Shown here piece after piece: positions 1 to 7,706 of a stretch of 23,048 nt of DNA. Each line of letters opens with the position of its first letter. The stretch's first letter is position 1. The notes beneath the pieces are model-generated. The model saw nothing but the letters and a program-made list of their open reading frames with translations, made no database searches and had not been told where the DNA came from. Source of the DNA: AM-1111 sp046302135 (GTDB lineage Bacteria > Bacteroidota > Bacteroidia > B-17B0 > Aurantibacillaceae); NCBI GenBank assembly GCA_046302135.1, contig JBKCIQ010000030.1, forward strand, positions 1 through 23,048. The letters are read 5' to 3'. The translations under genes were made by a program, and so were the position numbers.

Positions 1-672
1 AAATATCTTGCAGATAATGAGCCATGGAAACTCATTAAAACCGATGAGAAAAGAGTGCGGGCAATCATCAATATTTCTCTACAGATCACAGCGAATCTAG
101 CAATTCTTTGTGAGCCATTTTTACCTTTTACCTCAGAAAAAATATTTTCATTTCTAAAGTTATCTCCTTTAAAGTGGGCTCACGCAAAACGTACAGACAA
201 TCTTTCTTCGGGCCATAACATCGGAAAAGAGGAATTGTTGTTTGAGCCGATTGAGGATAGCGTAGTACAGCATCAAACAGAAAAATTGATGAGGGCAAAA
301 AAGGCCAATGAATCAAGCAATAAAAAAGTTATGGAACAGAAACCTGAGACAAGTTTTGATGATTTTTCTAAAATGGACATTCGTACGGCTACAATTCTTG
401 AAGCGGAGCGAGTGCCTAAAACAGATAAATTACTGAAATTGAAAATTGATACAGGAATAGACGTACGTACTATTGTAAGCGGGATAGCTCAATGGTATAA
501 TCCGGAAGACATCATAGGAAGAAGAATAGTGATGCTGGCTAATCTTGCGCCAAGAAAAATAAAAGGCATTGAGTCTCAGGGAATGATTTTAATGGCTGAA
601 AATCCTGATGGAGAATTAAGTTTCGTTAGTCCTGAAAAGACAAATACAATTAATGGGGCAATAGTAAAATAA
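1..672 (+). CDS. metG: Methionyl-tRNA synthetase, C-terminal part (5' end outside window)
   Basis: The reading frame is open from base 1 to the TAA at 670-672, so 223 residues of a longer protein are visible. The first residues (KYLADNEPWKLIKTD) are the helical anticodon-binding region typical of MetRS, which charges tRNA-Met with methionine in the cytoplasm. After a lysine-rich linker (about residues 90-115), the last ~105 residues form the OB-fold tRNA-binding domain (EMAPII/Trbp111 type), with the motifs FSKMDIRTATI and LAPRKIKGIESQGM. This appended domain is standard for the long, dimeric bacterial MetRS. The internal GTG at 55 is not a real start, because the MetRS match continues upstream of it. 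The catalytic HIGH and KMSKS parts lie outside the window. rluB follows after 45 bases. Confidence 0.95.
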   Translation, partial: KYLADNEPWKLIKTDEKRVRAIINISLQITANLAILCEPFLPFTSEKIFSFLKLSPLKWAHAKRTDNLSSGHNIGKEELLFEPIEDSVVQHQTEKLMRAKKANESSNKKVMEQKPETSFDDFSKMDIRTATILEAERVPKTDKLLKLKIDTGIDVRTIVSGIAQWYNPEDIIGRRIVMLANLAPRKIKGIESQGMILMAENPDGELSFVSPEKTNTINGAIVK

Positions 673-717
673 TTATTCAGAAAGATTTAATTCAAACGGA
701 AAATAAAAAACAAAACA

Positions 718-2388
718 ATGAAAAAACAAAACAGAGAAGGCAGAGGAAACGAAAGAAGGGGAGATAAAAAATTTTCCGAGAGAAAATCTTTCAGGAGGAG
801 TGATGATAGTAGATATTCAGGATCGGGCAGAGGAGAAGGAGGTTTCGGTAGTGGCGAGAAAAAAAGTTATGGAGACAAGCCTTTTAGAAAAAGCTACGGC
901 ACAAGTAGGGGAGAAGAAGGAAGTTTTAAAGGAGATAAAAAACCTTTTAGGTCAGGCGAAAAATCATTTGATAAAAAACCATTCAAAAGAAGAGACGATT
1001 CTGAGGGAGGAGAAAGAAAATCTTTTAGAGGTAGGGGTGACGGAGAAAGAAAATCTTACGGAGATAAACCATTCAGAAGAAGAGACGATTCAGATGGCGG
1101 TGAAAGAAAATCTTTTAGAGGTAGGGGTGATGGAGAAAGAAAATCTTACGGAGATAAACCATTCAGAAGAAGAGATGATGCAGAGGGCGGGGAGAGAAAA
1201 TCTTTCCGCGGCAGAGGAGACGGAGAGCGAAAGTCTTTTGGTGATAAACCATTCAGAAGAAGAGACGATGCAGAAGGCGGGGAAAGAAAATCGTTTCGTG
1301 GCAGAGGCGATGGGGAACGAGGAGAAAGAAAATCTTACGGAGACAAACCATTCAGAAGAAGAGATGATGCAGAAGGAGGGGAAAGAAAATCTTTTAGAGG
1401 AAGAGGTGATGGAGAACGAGGAGAGAGAAAGTCTTTTGGAGATAAGCCGTACAAAAGAAGAGATGATGCAGAGGGAGGAGAAAGAAAATCTTTTCGTGGC
1501 AGAGGAGACGGAGAACGAGGAGAGAGAAAGTCTTATGGAGATAAGCCGTACAAAAGAAGAGATGATTCTGAGGGCGGTGAAAGGAATTTCGGCAGAGCAA
1601 AATCTTTTCCAAAGAAAGATTACAAAAAGAAATTCCGTGAAGATGTTTTAAGACTGGAGAAGAAAGAAGAGAACGGCCCAATCAGATTGAATAAATACAT
1701 TTCAAATGCCGGAATTTGTTCTCGCAGAGAAGCAGATGATTTGATTAAGGCGGGTGCAGTAACGGTAAATGGTAAGGTTGTAAATGAAATGGGGTTTAAG
1801 ATTCAGCCTGGGGATGTGGTAAATTACGGTGGAGGAGTTATTAAATCCGAGCGAAAGGTTTATGTGTTATTGAATAAACCAAAAGATTACATCACTACCG
1901 TAGATGATGATCGTGGAAGAAAAACGGTGATGGAGCTCATCAAAGGAGCAACTAAAGAACGCTTGTATCCTGTTGGAAGATTAGACAGAAACACAACGGG
2001 TGTTTTGTTGTTCACCAATGATGGCGACCTTACAAAAAAACTCACTCATCCAAAATATGAAGTAAAGAAAATCTATCAGGTAACTTTAGATAAAAACCTG
2101 CGAGGTGAAGATTTTCAACAGATAGTAGAAGGACTTGAGTTGGAGGACGGGCCTATTAAAGTGGACGACGTTCAGTTTGTGGGAGATGGAAAATCCAGAC
2201 GAGAGGTGGGAATTGAAATTCACAGCGGAAGAAACCGAATCGTGAGGAGGATTTTTGAAAAGCTGGGATATGAGATCATTAAATTGGACCGCGTTTATTT
2301 TGCAGGACTGACTAAAAAAGATTTACCAAAAGGCAGATGGAGAATGCTGGATGAAAAAGAAGTGGGATGGCTTAAAATGTTGTCCTGA
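718..2388 (+). CDS. rluB: RluB/RsuA-family 23S rRNA pseudouridine synthase with N-terminal Arg/Gly/Asp-rich repeat extension
   Basis: This 556-residue protein has two halves. Residues 1 to about 315 are low-complexity and highly charged (Arg, Lys, Gly, Asp, Glu, Ser) and carry a repeat of 30-33 residues built around KSYGDKPFRRRDD and GGERKSFRGRGDG. Residues about 322-556 are a complete RsuA/RluB enzyme. An S4 RNA-binding domain begins at RLNKYISNAG. The catalytic domain carries the family motif GRLDRNTTG, with the nucleophilic Asp at residue 423, and a later SGRNRIVRRIFEKLG motif. The family isomerises a uridine of 23S rRNA (RluB) or related rRNA sites. RluB is the likeliest member but RluE/RluF/RsuA are not excluded. 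Charged N-terminal tails are known on Bacteroidota homologues and probably add RNA affinity (inference). The start ATG at 718 has no Shine-Dalgarno. Read-through from metG is plausible. Confidence 0.9.
   Translation: MKKQNREGRGNERRGDKKFSERKSFRRSDDSRYSGSGRGEGGFGSGEKKSYGDKPFRKSYGTSRGEEGSFKGDKKPFRSGEKSFDKKPFKRRDDSEGGERKSFRGRGDGERKSYGDKPFRRRDDSDGGERKSFRGRGDGERKSYGDKPFRRRDDAEGGERKSFRGRGDGERKSFGDKPFRRRDDAEGGERKSFRGRGDGERGERKSYGDKPFRRRDDAEGGERKSFRGRGDGERGERKSFGDKPYKRRDDAEGGERKSFRGRGDGERGERKSYGDKPYKRRDDSEGGERNFGRAKSFPKKDYKKKFREDVLRLEKKEENGPIRLNKYISNAGICSRREADDLIKAGAVTVNGKVVNEMGFKIQPGDVVNYGGGVIKSERKVYVLLNKPKDYITTVDDDRGRKTVMELIKGATKERLYPVGRLDRNTTGVLLFTNDGDLTKKLTHPKYEVKKIYQVTLDKNLRGEDFQQIVEGLELEDGPIKVDDVQFVGDGKSRREVGIEIHSGRNRIVRRIFEKLGYEIIKLDRVYFAGLTKKDLPKGRWRMLDEKEVGWLKMLS
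1045..1590 (+). repeat. In-frame tandem repeat, 90-bp and 99-bp units, inside rluB
   Basis: Six consecutive units begin at 1045, 1135, 1225, 1324, 1423 and 1522; the last is incomplete. The first two are 90 bp (30 residues). The next three are 99 bp because each ends with an extra Glu-Arg-Gly. Each unit has the pattern ERKS(Y/F)GDKP(F/Y)(R/K)RRDD followed by GGERKSFRGRGDG. Less regular relatives precede the array, at about 860-1044. Unit lengths are multiples of three, so copy-number change keeps the frame. The GA-rich codons also keep other frames open here, which explains the spurious overlapping reading frames. Confidence 0.9.
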
Positions 2389-2408
2389 TTTTTCATTTTC
2401 TAAATTTG
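2380..2408 (+). promoter_or_regulatory. Bacteroidota-type promoter for pheS (TTG - 18 nt - TAAATTTG)
   Basis: TTG at 2380-2382 and TAAATTTG at 2401-2408 match the Bacteroidota -33/-7 consensus with an 18-base gap. The -33 box lies in the last codons of rluB. Only six bases separate the -7 element from the ATG at 2415 (12 from the ATG at 2421), so the transcript would be leaderless or nearly so. Confidence 0.6.
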
Positions 2409-2414
2409 TGTTTT

Positions 2415-3443
2415 ATGAGCATGAAAGAAAAAATCGAAAAAATTCAGAAAGAAGTAGATTCTTTTAATGTTGATTCAAATGAACAATTGGAAGAATACCG
2501 AATCAAGTGGTTGAGCAAGAAGGGAGAGATTTCAGTTTTATTTGAAGAATTTAGAAGTGTTCCGCCTGAAATGAAAAAGGAGCTCGGACAGATTCTTAAT
2601 GAGTTGAGAACAAAGGCAACCGATAAGATCAACACATTAAAAGAACAGTTGTCATCCTCGCAAGATTCGGAAATTTCAGCAGGAGACCTAACACTTCCTT
2701 CTCAGCCTTTTGCTCAACAGGGCTCCCGCCACCCGTTATCAGTAACGCGAAACAGAATAGTTGAAATTTTTTCCAAAATTGGATTTACCATAAGTGATGG
2801 TAGAGAGATTGAAGACGACTGGCATAATTTTACTGCATTAAACACACCTGAAAATCATCCGGCAAGAGACATGCAGGATACTTTTTATATTCAGACAAAT
2901 CCGGAAATAGTTTTAAGAACGCAAACATCTAGTGTGCAGGTTCATGTGATGGAAAATCAGCAACCGCCAATCAGAACCATTTCTCCCGGACGTGTTTACA
3001 GAAACGAAGCTATTTCCGCAAGAGCACATTGTCAGTTTCATCAGGTAGAAGGACTATACATTGACAAACAGGTTTCATTTGCAGACTTAAAGCAAACTCT
3101 TTTATATTTCGCCCAGGAAATGTTTGGCAGCGAAACAAAAATCAGATTGCGCCCTTCCTTTTTCCCATTTACAGAACCGAGTGCGGAAATGGATATCTCG
3201 TGTACCTTATGTAAAGGGGATGGATGCAATGTTTGTAAGCATAGCGGCTGGGTAGAAATTTTGGGTTGCGGAATGGTTGATCCCGAGGTTTTAGAAAACT
3301 GCAAAATAGACAGTAAAAAATTCACAGGATTTGCTTTCGGTATGGGAATAGAGCGCATCACCATGTTGAAGTACAGAGTAAAGGACCTAAGATTATTTTT
3401 TGAAAACGATGTGCGTTTCATCAGTCAATTTAAAAGCGCTTAA
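2415..3443 (+). CDS. pheS: Phenylalanyl-tRNA synthetase alpha subunit
   Basis: This is the catalytic alpha subunit of the heterotetrameric enzyme that charges tRNA-Phe. The ~342-residue length is normal for bacterial PheS. Residues 1 to about 85 are charged and coiled-coil-like, the N-terminal tRNA-binding hairpin. The class II core follows: motif 2 region around VLRTQTSSVQVHVM and GRVYRNEAISARAHCQFHQVEG, and motif 3 at FGMGIERITMLKY. A cysteine-rich insert (CTLCKGDGCNVCKHSGWVEILGCGMV) matches a form I recall from other bacterial PheS. The frame can be extended back to a TTG at 2406, but that codon lies in the -7 promoter element. ATG 2415 or ATG 2421 is the likely start. The partner pheT is not in the window, as is common in this phylum. 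It leads a tight + strand gene group, with the TPR gene starting 3 bases after its stop. Confidence 0.96.
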   Translation: MSMKEKIEKIQKEVDSFNVDSNEQLEEYRIKWLSKKGEISVLFEEFRSVPPEMKKELGQILNELRTKATDKINTLKEQLSSSQDSEISAGDLTLPSQPFAQQGSRHPLSVTRNRIVEIFSKIGFTISDGREIEDDWHNFTALNTPENHPARDMQDTFYIQTNPEIVLRTQTSSVQVHVMENQQPPIRTISPGRVYRNEAISARAHCQFHQVEGLYIDKQVSFADLKQTLLYFAQEMFGSETKIRLRPSFFPFTEPSAEMDISCTLCKGDGCNVCKHSGWVEILGCGMVDPEVLENCKIDSKKFTGFAFGMGIERITMLKYRVKDLRLFFENDVRFISQFKSA

Positions 3444-3446
3444 CAT

Positions 3447-3764
3447 ATGAATCAGGAAAGAATAAAACAGTTAACTGAAATGTTGACTAAAGAACCAAAT
3501 GATTGCTTTCTTAACCATGCGCTTGGAATGGAATATCTTTCTTCGGCTAAATTTGAGCAAGCAATTAATTGTTTCCGTAAGGTATTGAGCATTGATTCAA
3601 ATTATCTGGGGACCTATTATCAGTTGGGTCAGGCTTTGGAAAAATCAGGGAACCCTAATGAAGCCGTTAAGGTTTATAAGATTGGAATTGATTTAGCCAA
3701 AGCAAAGGGTGACACAAAAGCCGCAGGCGAATTAATCCAGGCGTTCTGGATGCTGGAAGAATAA
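3447..3764 (+). CDS. Small TPR-repeat protein
   Basis: This 105-residue cytoplasmic protein has no signal peptide or membrane segment. Two tetratricopeptide repeats are visible: one around NHALGMEYLSSAKFEQAINCFRKVLSID and one around TYYQLGQALEKSGNPNEAVKVYKIGI. A C-terminal capping helix follows. TPRs are protein-protein docking modules, and the partner cannot be read from the sequence. The ATG at 3447 is three bases after the pheS stop and the stop is six bases before marC, so it is almost certainly co-transcribed with both. No more precise function can be given. Confidence 0.85.
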   Translation: MNQERIKQLTEMLTKEPNDCFLNHALGMEYLSSAKFEQAINCFRKVLSIDSNYLGTYYQLGQALEKSGNPNEAVKVYKIGIDLAKAKGDTKAAGELIQAFWMLEE

Positions 3765-3770
3765 CAAAAT

Positions 3771-4343
3771 ATGGAACTGAAGTTTGATTTAGTTGAAATT
3801 CTTAAAGTATCGATGGTATTGTTTGCTGTAATTGACATCATCGGCTCTATACCTGTTATTTTAAGTTTAAAAGAAAAAGCCGGGAGTATCCAAGCCGGGA
3901 AAGCGAGTATTGTTTCAATGGCAATCATGATTGTATTTCTTTTTGTAGGAAAATCAATTCTTGATTTATTGGGAGTAGGCATTCAGGATTTTGCTATCGC
4001 AGGTTCATTTGTTTTATTTTTTATAGCACTGGAAATGATATTAGGAATTCGCCTGTATAGAGATGAGGTTCCGGCCACGGCTTCGATTGTTCCTTTGGCT
4101 TTTCCTCTTATCGCAGGAACCGGAACCCTGACAACTTTATTGAGTGTTCAGGATATCTACAACATAGTTTCCATAATCATTGCAATAATTTTAAACGTTG
4201 TTGTTGTTTGGGTAGTTTTAAAAAATCTTCATAGAATTGAAAAAGTTTTAGGCGTGGGAGGAATTGCGATTGTAAAAAAAGTTTTCGGAATTATTTTACT
4301 TGCAATGGCAATAAAACTTTTTCGCAAGTATACCGGTTTCTGA
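3771..4343 (+). CDS. MarC family integral membrane protein (UPF0056)
   Basis: This 190-residue, very hydrophobic protein has about six predicted membrane spans. The family signatures are visible: an Asp-x-x-Gly-x-x-Pro motif in the first span (DIIGSIPVILSL) and the Pro/Gly-rich stretch PLAFPLIAGTGTLTTLLS before the fourth. MarC proteins are inner-membrane proteins. The original link to multiple antibiotic resistance was not upheld, and their substrate is unknown. It starts six bases after the TPR gene and is followed nine bases later by rnhA, so it belongs to the same operon. I infer no link with its neighbours beyond co-transcription. Confidence 0.88.
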   Translation: MELKFDLVEILKVSMVLFAVIDIIGSIPVILSLKEKAGSIQAGKASIVSMAIMIVFLFVGKSILDLLGVGIQDFAIAGSFVLFFIALEMILGIRLYRDEVPATASIVPLAFPLIAGTGTLTTLLSVQDIYNIVSIIIAIILNVVVVWVVLKNLHRIEKVLGVGGIAIVKKVFGIILLAMAIKLFRKYTGF

Positions 4344-4352
4344 TTTTTCAGT

Positions 4353-4835
4353 ATGAGTAATAAAATTGAAATTTATACTGACGGAGCGTGCTCAGGAAAT
4401 CCGGGTCCCGGTGGATACGGAGTTGTCATGAAATTTCGGGGACACAGAAAAGAGATTTCTCAAGGCTATAGACTAACTACTAACAACAGAATGGAATTGC
4501 TGGCTGTAATTGTTGCGTTAGAGAGTTTAAAATATCTAGGCACAGAGGTCACTGTTTTTTCCGATTCGAAATATGTGGTGGATGCCGTTCGTTTAGGCTG
4601 GCTCGACAATTGGATCAAAAAGTCTTTCAGTAAGGTAAAGAACCCCGATCTGTGGATTCGTTTTAATCGTATTTTTCGTCAGCACAACGTCAATTTTGTT
4701 TGGGTGAAAGGTCATGCAGACAATGAGGAAAATAACAGGTGTGATGAATTAGCCGTAGCCGCTTCTCAAGAAACAAAACTTTTGGTTGATGAAGTTTTTG
4801 AGGAGATGAGAAATTCAGGATTGTTTGATCAGTAG
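4353..4835 (+). CDS. rnhA: Ribonuclease HI
   Basis: RNase HI degrades the RNA strand of RNA-DNA hybrids during replication and R-loop removal. All catalytic residues are present by motif: Asp10 (YTDGACSGNPGPGGYG), Glu48 (NNRMEL), Asp71 (FSDSKYVVDA) and Asp131 (NNRCDELA), with the helper His121 in VKGHADNEENN. The length (160 residues) and the basic handle region (WIKKSFSKVKNPDLW) match the Escherichia coli-type enzyme. The start ATG at 4353 follows marC by nine bases. Its last 7 bases overlap the 3' end of ybeY on the opposite strand, with no hairpin terminator between them. Confidence 0.96.
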   Translation: MSNKIEIYTDGACSGNPGPGGYGVVMKFRGHRKEISQGYRLTTNNRMELLAVIVALESLKYLGTEVTVFSDSKYVVDAVRLGWLDNWIKKSFSKVKNPDLWIRFNRIFRQHNVNFVWVKGHADNEENNRCDELAVAASQETKLLVDEVFEEMRNSGLFDQ

Positions 4836-5263
4836 TAAATTCCGGTTTTTTTTGCGAGAGATAGGTGTTTGTTTTCTTTTGAGCGCATTAATTTTACTTC
4901 CTTTTCATTTTTATCCTTGTACCCACACAAATGAAGTATTCCGTGTGCCATTACCCGCATTAATTCATTTTCAGTTGAAACCTGGTAACGTTCGGCATTA
5001 TCAATTACCCTGTCAACACTAATATAAATCTCACCCTCCACTTTTAAGTTCTTTGAATAATCAAATGTAATTATATCCGTTAATGTTCTATGATTTAGAA
5101 ACTCTGTGTTGATTTTTAAAAGCTCATCATCGCTGCAAAAAATAAAAGCAATTTTTCCGCACGTTCTTTTTTCAAGTTCAGGAATATCTGAAAGCCAGTT
5201 TTTAAGTTTCGCTCTTTTTCCTTTGAAGGTTTTTATGGGAAAATTTTTAAATGCAATAGGCAT
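4829..5263 (-). CDS. ybeY: Endoribonuclease YbeY (rRNA maturation factor)
   Basis: YbeY is a metal-dependent single-strand endoribonuclease involved in 16S rRNA 3'-end maturation and ribosome quality control. The 144-residue length is typical. The core motif is visible as VMAHGILHLCGYKDKNEKE: two metal-binding His residues lie in HGxLH. The position that is His in the Escherichia coli HGxLHLxGxDH motif is not His here; the sequence is YKDKN. From memory this K-D form is common in Bacteroidota, so it is probably still active, possibly with Asp as the third ligand. The start ATG (complement 5261-5263) lies six bases downstream of the stop of the large PKD protein gene, so the two may share a transcript. 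The 3' end overlaps rnhA by 7 bases. Confidence 0.93.
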   Translation of the reverse strand: MPIAFKNFPIKTFKGKRAKLKNWLSDIPELEKRTCGKIAFIFCSDDELLKINTEFLNHRTLTDIITFDYSKNLKVEGEIYISVDRVIDNAERYQVSTENELMRVMAHGILHLCGYKDKNEKEVKLMRSKENKHLSLAKKTGIYY

Positions 5264-5269
5264 GTGGCA

Positions 5270-7522
5270 TTATTTCAAAAGCGTTACGTGACCTATATGC
5301 ACATGGTCAAGATTTTGTACCACATCAACATAAACAGCCTTCCAAATATAAATATCTTGCTGGCACCTTTTGCCTTTGTAGTATCCGTCCCAACCTTCTT
5401 TAGGATCATTGGTTTCATATATCAATTCTCCCCAGCGGTCAAAAATCATGAATGAATAATTCTGCACACCGTAAACTATAGGTTTAAATATTGGATTAAT
5501 GTTGTTTTCGTCAAATGGAGTGAAGGCATTCGGAACCCAAAAACGATATTCGTTTAAAATTGTTATCGGAAAATATGCGGTATCAGGACAGCCATATTCA
5601 TTAATCACAATCTGCATAACGTTAAACGTTCCGGGAGATGTAAAAGTGTGTTGTGGATTTGCAGTTGTGTCGGTGGTGCCATCGCCAAAATTATAGGTCC
5701 ATTGAACCGCATTGCTACTTAGGTCAGAGAAACTTACCCAAGGCTCGAATATTGAAGTTGGTGTAGGGCCGCCTGTAAAACCGGCGTTAGGCGAGGGTTG
5801 TGTTGTGATCATACCGGGTACGGTGAATGTACTCGTGTCAATACAGCCATTAGTTGAAATTATAGTTAAACTTACATCATACACCCCCACGTTATTATAT
5901 ACGTGCGACGGATTGGATAAAGAGGAAAAAGATCCATCGCCAAAATCCCAGAGATATGAAATTGTTGTCCCATGAATGCTACTGTCATTGAATTGTACAA
6001 AGTATGGAACACAACCCACAAGCGGTGTCGCATTAAAGTCTGCCTGTGGCAAAGGGTACACTTCCACACTGTCTAAAAAAGTTTCAGTACAACCGTTTTC
6101 TGAAATCGTAAGACTCACAGGGAATGTTCCCGCTGTTGAGAAGGTTATTCCGGTTGGATTTTGAAGTGATGAACCCGACGGAGAAGCAGAGGGGCCAAAG
6201 TCCCAATTAAAAGTTCCATTACCTACAAAATAGCCTCCGGACGAAAAATTAAAATTGTTTCCGGTGATGCATTGACCTGCAGGCGTATTAAACGAAGGAT
6301 CAAGCAGAGGATAGATTTCGAAGGTTTGTACAGAAGTGTCTGCGCAGGGAGTGTAAGGATTAACAATAAGTGTAACGGAATAATTTCCGGTATCAGGATA
6401 AATATAGGTGGGTTGAAAAGAATTTGAACTATCGGCACTTGTGTTTGGATCACCAAAATTCCACAAATAACCAAAACCATTTACACTCTGATTACTGAAG
6501 TTAACCATGTAACCAAAACAAAAAGTGGTTTGTCCTTGTATGGCACTTACCACAAGTCCCGGACAAGCAACAACATTAAATTGAAAATCTCTATGATGAA
6601 TACCAATGAGAACACCGTTCCTCCACTCTTCAACACAAACCCCAACCACCCATTGCCCATTCAAATTCGGAACTCCGCTTAACCATCCTGTGTTAACATT
6701 AATATTGATGGCAGGGTTTGAACTTAGTGGATAATTTCCATTGAAAGGGGTAACAAAAGGCACAGTTGAATAAGGTGGGGGCGGGGCATTGTTTGGACAG
6801 GCAGGCGGGGGACTAGGGCATTGCGCTCCACCCGGTGCGGGTGGGGCAGGCGGATTCAAAACCGGACAACAAGGATCTAATCCATTAAAAGGATCACAAA
6901 GCTTGTAAGCGAGCGAATCACCATCAGGGTCATTTGCAATATGATTAAAATCAATCTGAATGCCGTTGCAGATAAATATGGGAGGAAAATAAGTAAAACG
7001 AGGCTCATTGTTAACTGCCACTACATCAGGTCCCGGAATGTGGCACCAATAAGACGAGCCTACACTACCCGGTTGAATCATGTTGAGAATAGTGTTATTT
7101 CTGCAACAGCGCTGATAAACCAAAGTGTATCCTCCAACCGAGGGAGGTAGATTCACAGTAGAAATGTAAATTCCCTCTTCAACGCAAATGTTATTGGGTG
7201 CAGTGAAACAGGGATTATTGATTGTTGGAGGAATAAGGGTAATAACCGGATTGGACATAGTAAGGTACTGAACCATTGTTCCTGATGCATTGTAGATGAA
7301 CACGTATGCAGGGTTGTCCAGTGGCGGAATTCCGTTGTAGCAATCGCGGTAAACTTTTAGTGTGACCTTGTAATTGTTCGAGCCTAGATAATCGTAATAA
7401 ATTTCTCCGCCTACAATGTGAGTTGCTATATTGCTCTTAGGGACAAGTAAAAAACAAAAAGCAAAGAGCAACAAGTTTTTGCGCAATGAAAACCCTTTAT
7501 GGAACTTTTTCACTGATGACAT
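5270..7522 (-). CDS. PKD-repeat surface protein with gliding-motility-type (T9SS type B) C-terminal domain
   Basis: This ~750-residue exported protein begins with a basic segment and a hydrophobic core (LLLFAFCFLLVP), a signal peptide ending near residue 34. Next is the Bacteroidota ectodomain starting THIVGGEIYYDYLG and containing VYRDC, with many cysteines (residues ~35-320). It is interrupted by a proline-rich linker (~219-250). Four PKD-like repeats follow (~325-655), recognisable by NFGD, WDFGDGS and YNFGDGTTD with matching FxxxGxYxVxL strands. The last ~90 residues (FWVPNAFTPFDENN, FDRWGELIYE, GWDGYYKG, DIYIWKAVY) are the gliding-motility-associated C-terminal domain, a T9SS type B signal. 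Such proteins are exported to the cell surface, often as adhesins. A TTG lies in frame at 7531, but the ATG at 7522 gives a better signal peptide. It is divergent from the NHL gene. Confidence 0.93.
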   Translation of the reverse strand: MSSVKKFHKGFSLRKNLLLFAFCFLLVPKSNIATHIVGGEIYYDYLGSNNYKVTLKVYRDCYNGIPPLDNPAYVFIYNASGTMVQYLTMSNPVITLIPPTINNPCFTAPNNICVEEGIYISTVNLPPSVGGYTLVYQRCCRNNTILNMIQPGSVGSSYWCHIPGPDVVAVNNEPRFTYFPPIFICNGIQIDFNHIANDPDGDSLAYKLCDPFNGLDPCCPVLNPPAPPAPGGAQCPSPPPACPNNAPPPPYSTVPFVTPFNGNYPLSSNPAININVNTGWLSGVPNLNGQWVVGVCVEEWRNGVLIGIHHRDFQFNVVACPGLVVSAIQGQTTFCFGYMVNFSNQSVNGFGYLWNFGDPNTSADSSNSFQPTYIYPDTGNYSVTLIVNPYTPCADTSVQTFEIYPLLDPSFNTPAGQCITGNNFNFSSGGYFVGNGTFNWDFGPSASPSGSSLQNPTGITFSTAGTFPVSLTISENGCTETFLDSVEVYPLPQADFNATPLVGCVPYFVQFNDSSIHGTTISYLWDFGDGSFSSLSNPSHVYNNVGVYDVSLTIISTNGCIDTSTFTVPGMITTQPSPNAGFTGGPTPTSIFEPWVSFSDLSSNAVQWTYNFGDGTTDTTANPQHTFTSPGTFNVMQIVINEYGCPDTAYFPITILNEYRFWVPNAFTPFDENNINPIFKPIVYGVQNYSFMIFDRWGELIYETNDPKEGWDGYYKGKRCQQDIYIWKAVYVDVVQNLDHVHIGHVTLLK

Positions 7523-7528
7523 TATACT

Positions 7529-7536
7529 CAAAATTA
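7529..7536 (-). promoter_or_regulatory. TAATTTTG -7-like element ahead of the PKD protein gene
   Basis: On the - strand TAATTTTG fits TAnnTTTG and ends six bases before the ATG at 7522. No TTG is found at the expected -33 distance. If used, it gives an almost leaderless transcript. Confidence 0.35.
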
Positions 7537-7645
7537 ACTAAAAAACTGCACCTGAATCAGTAGTTTTCGATTAAAAATAAAATCACAAGGGTTAATTAAT
7601 CTCATTAAATTTCTCTGTTTTATGTTGTATGCATAAATCTAAGAG

Positions 7646-7666
7646 TTGACATTGAAGCGATGTCAA
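7646..7666. promoter_or_regulatory. Inverted repeat (operator-like) in the divergent intergenic region
   Basis: TTGACAT (7646-7652) and ATGTCAA (7660-7666) are perfect inverted copies separated by seven bases, a 21-base element. It lies 14 bases upstream of the -7 element of the NHL protein gene, roughly over its -33 region, and 124 bases upstream of the divergent PKD gene. The size and position suit a dimeric transcription factor. The factor is unknown. Confidence 0.5.
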
Positions 7667-7680
7667 TTATTTGTTTTGAC

Positions 7681-7688
7681 TATCTTTG
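7681..7688 (+). promoter_or_regulatory. TATCTTTG -7 element ahead of the NHL-repeat protein gene
   Basis: TATCTTTG matches TAnnTTTG exactly and lies 18 bases before the ATG at 7707. No TTG is seen at the standard -33 distance; the nearest is within the inverted repeat just upstream. Confidence 0.5.
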
Positions 7689-7706
7689 TTTACTAATGTA
7701 ACAAGG

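Noticed and set aside
800..1651. 283-codon overlapping frame within the rluB repeat region
   Set aside because: It exists only because the repeat is built of GA-rich codons that avoid stops in every frame. Its product is a Glu/Lys-rich echo of the same repeats and has no independent start context. The opposite-strand frame at 1394-1681 has the same cause.
7686..7706. Upstream TTG starts for the NHL protein, pheS (2406), the thioesterase (17640), the PKD protein (7531) and the haem-binding protein (16199)
   Set aside because: In each case a nearby ATG gives a better N-terminus (signal peptide or family start). For the NHL, pheS and PKD genes the TTG overlaps the -7 promoter element.
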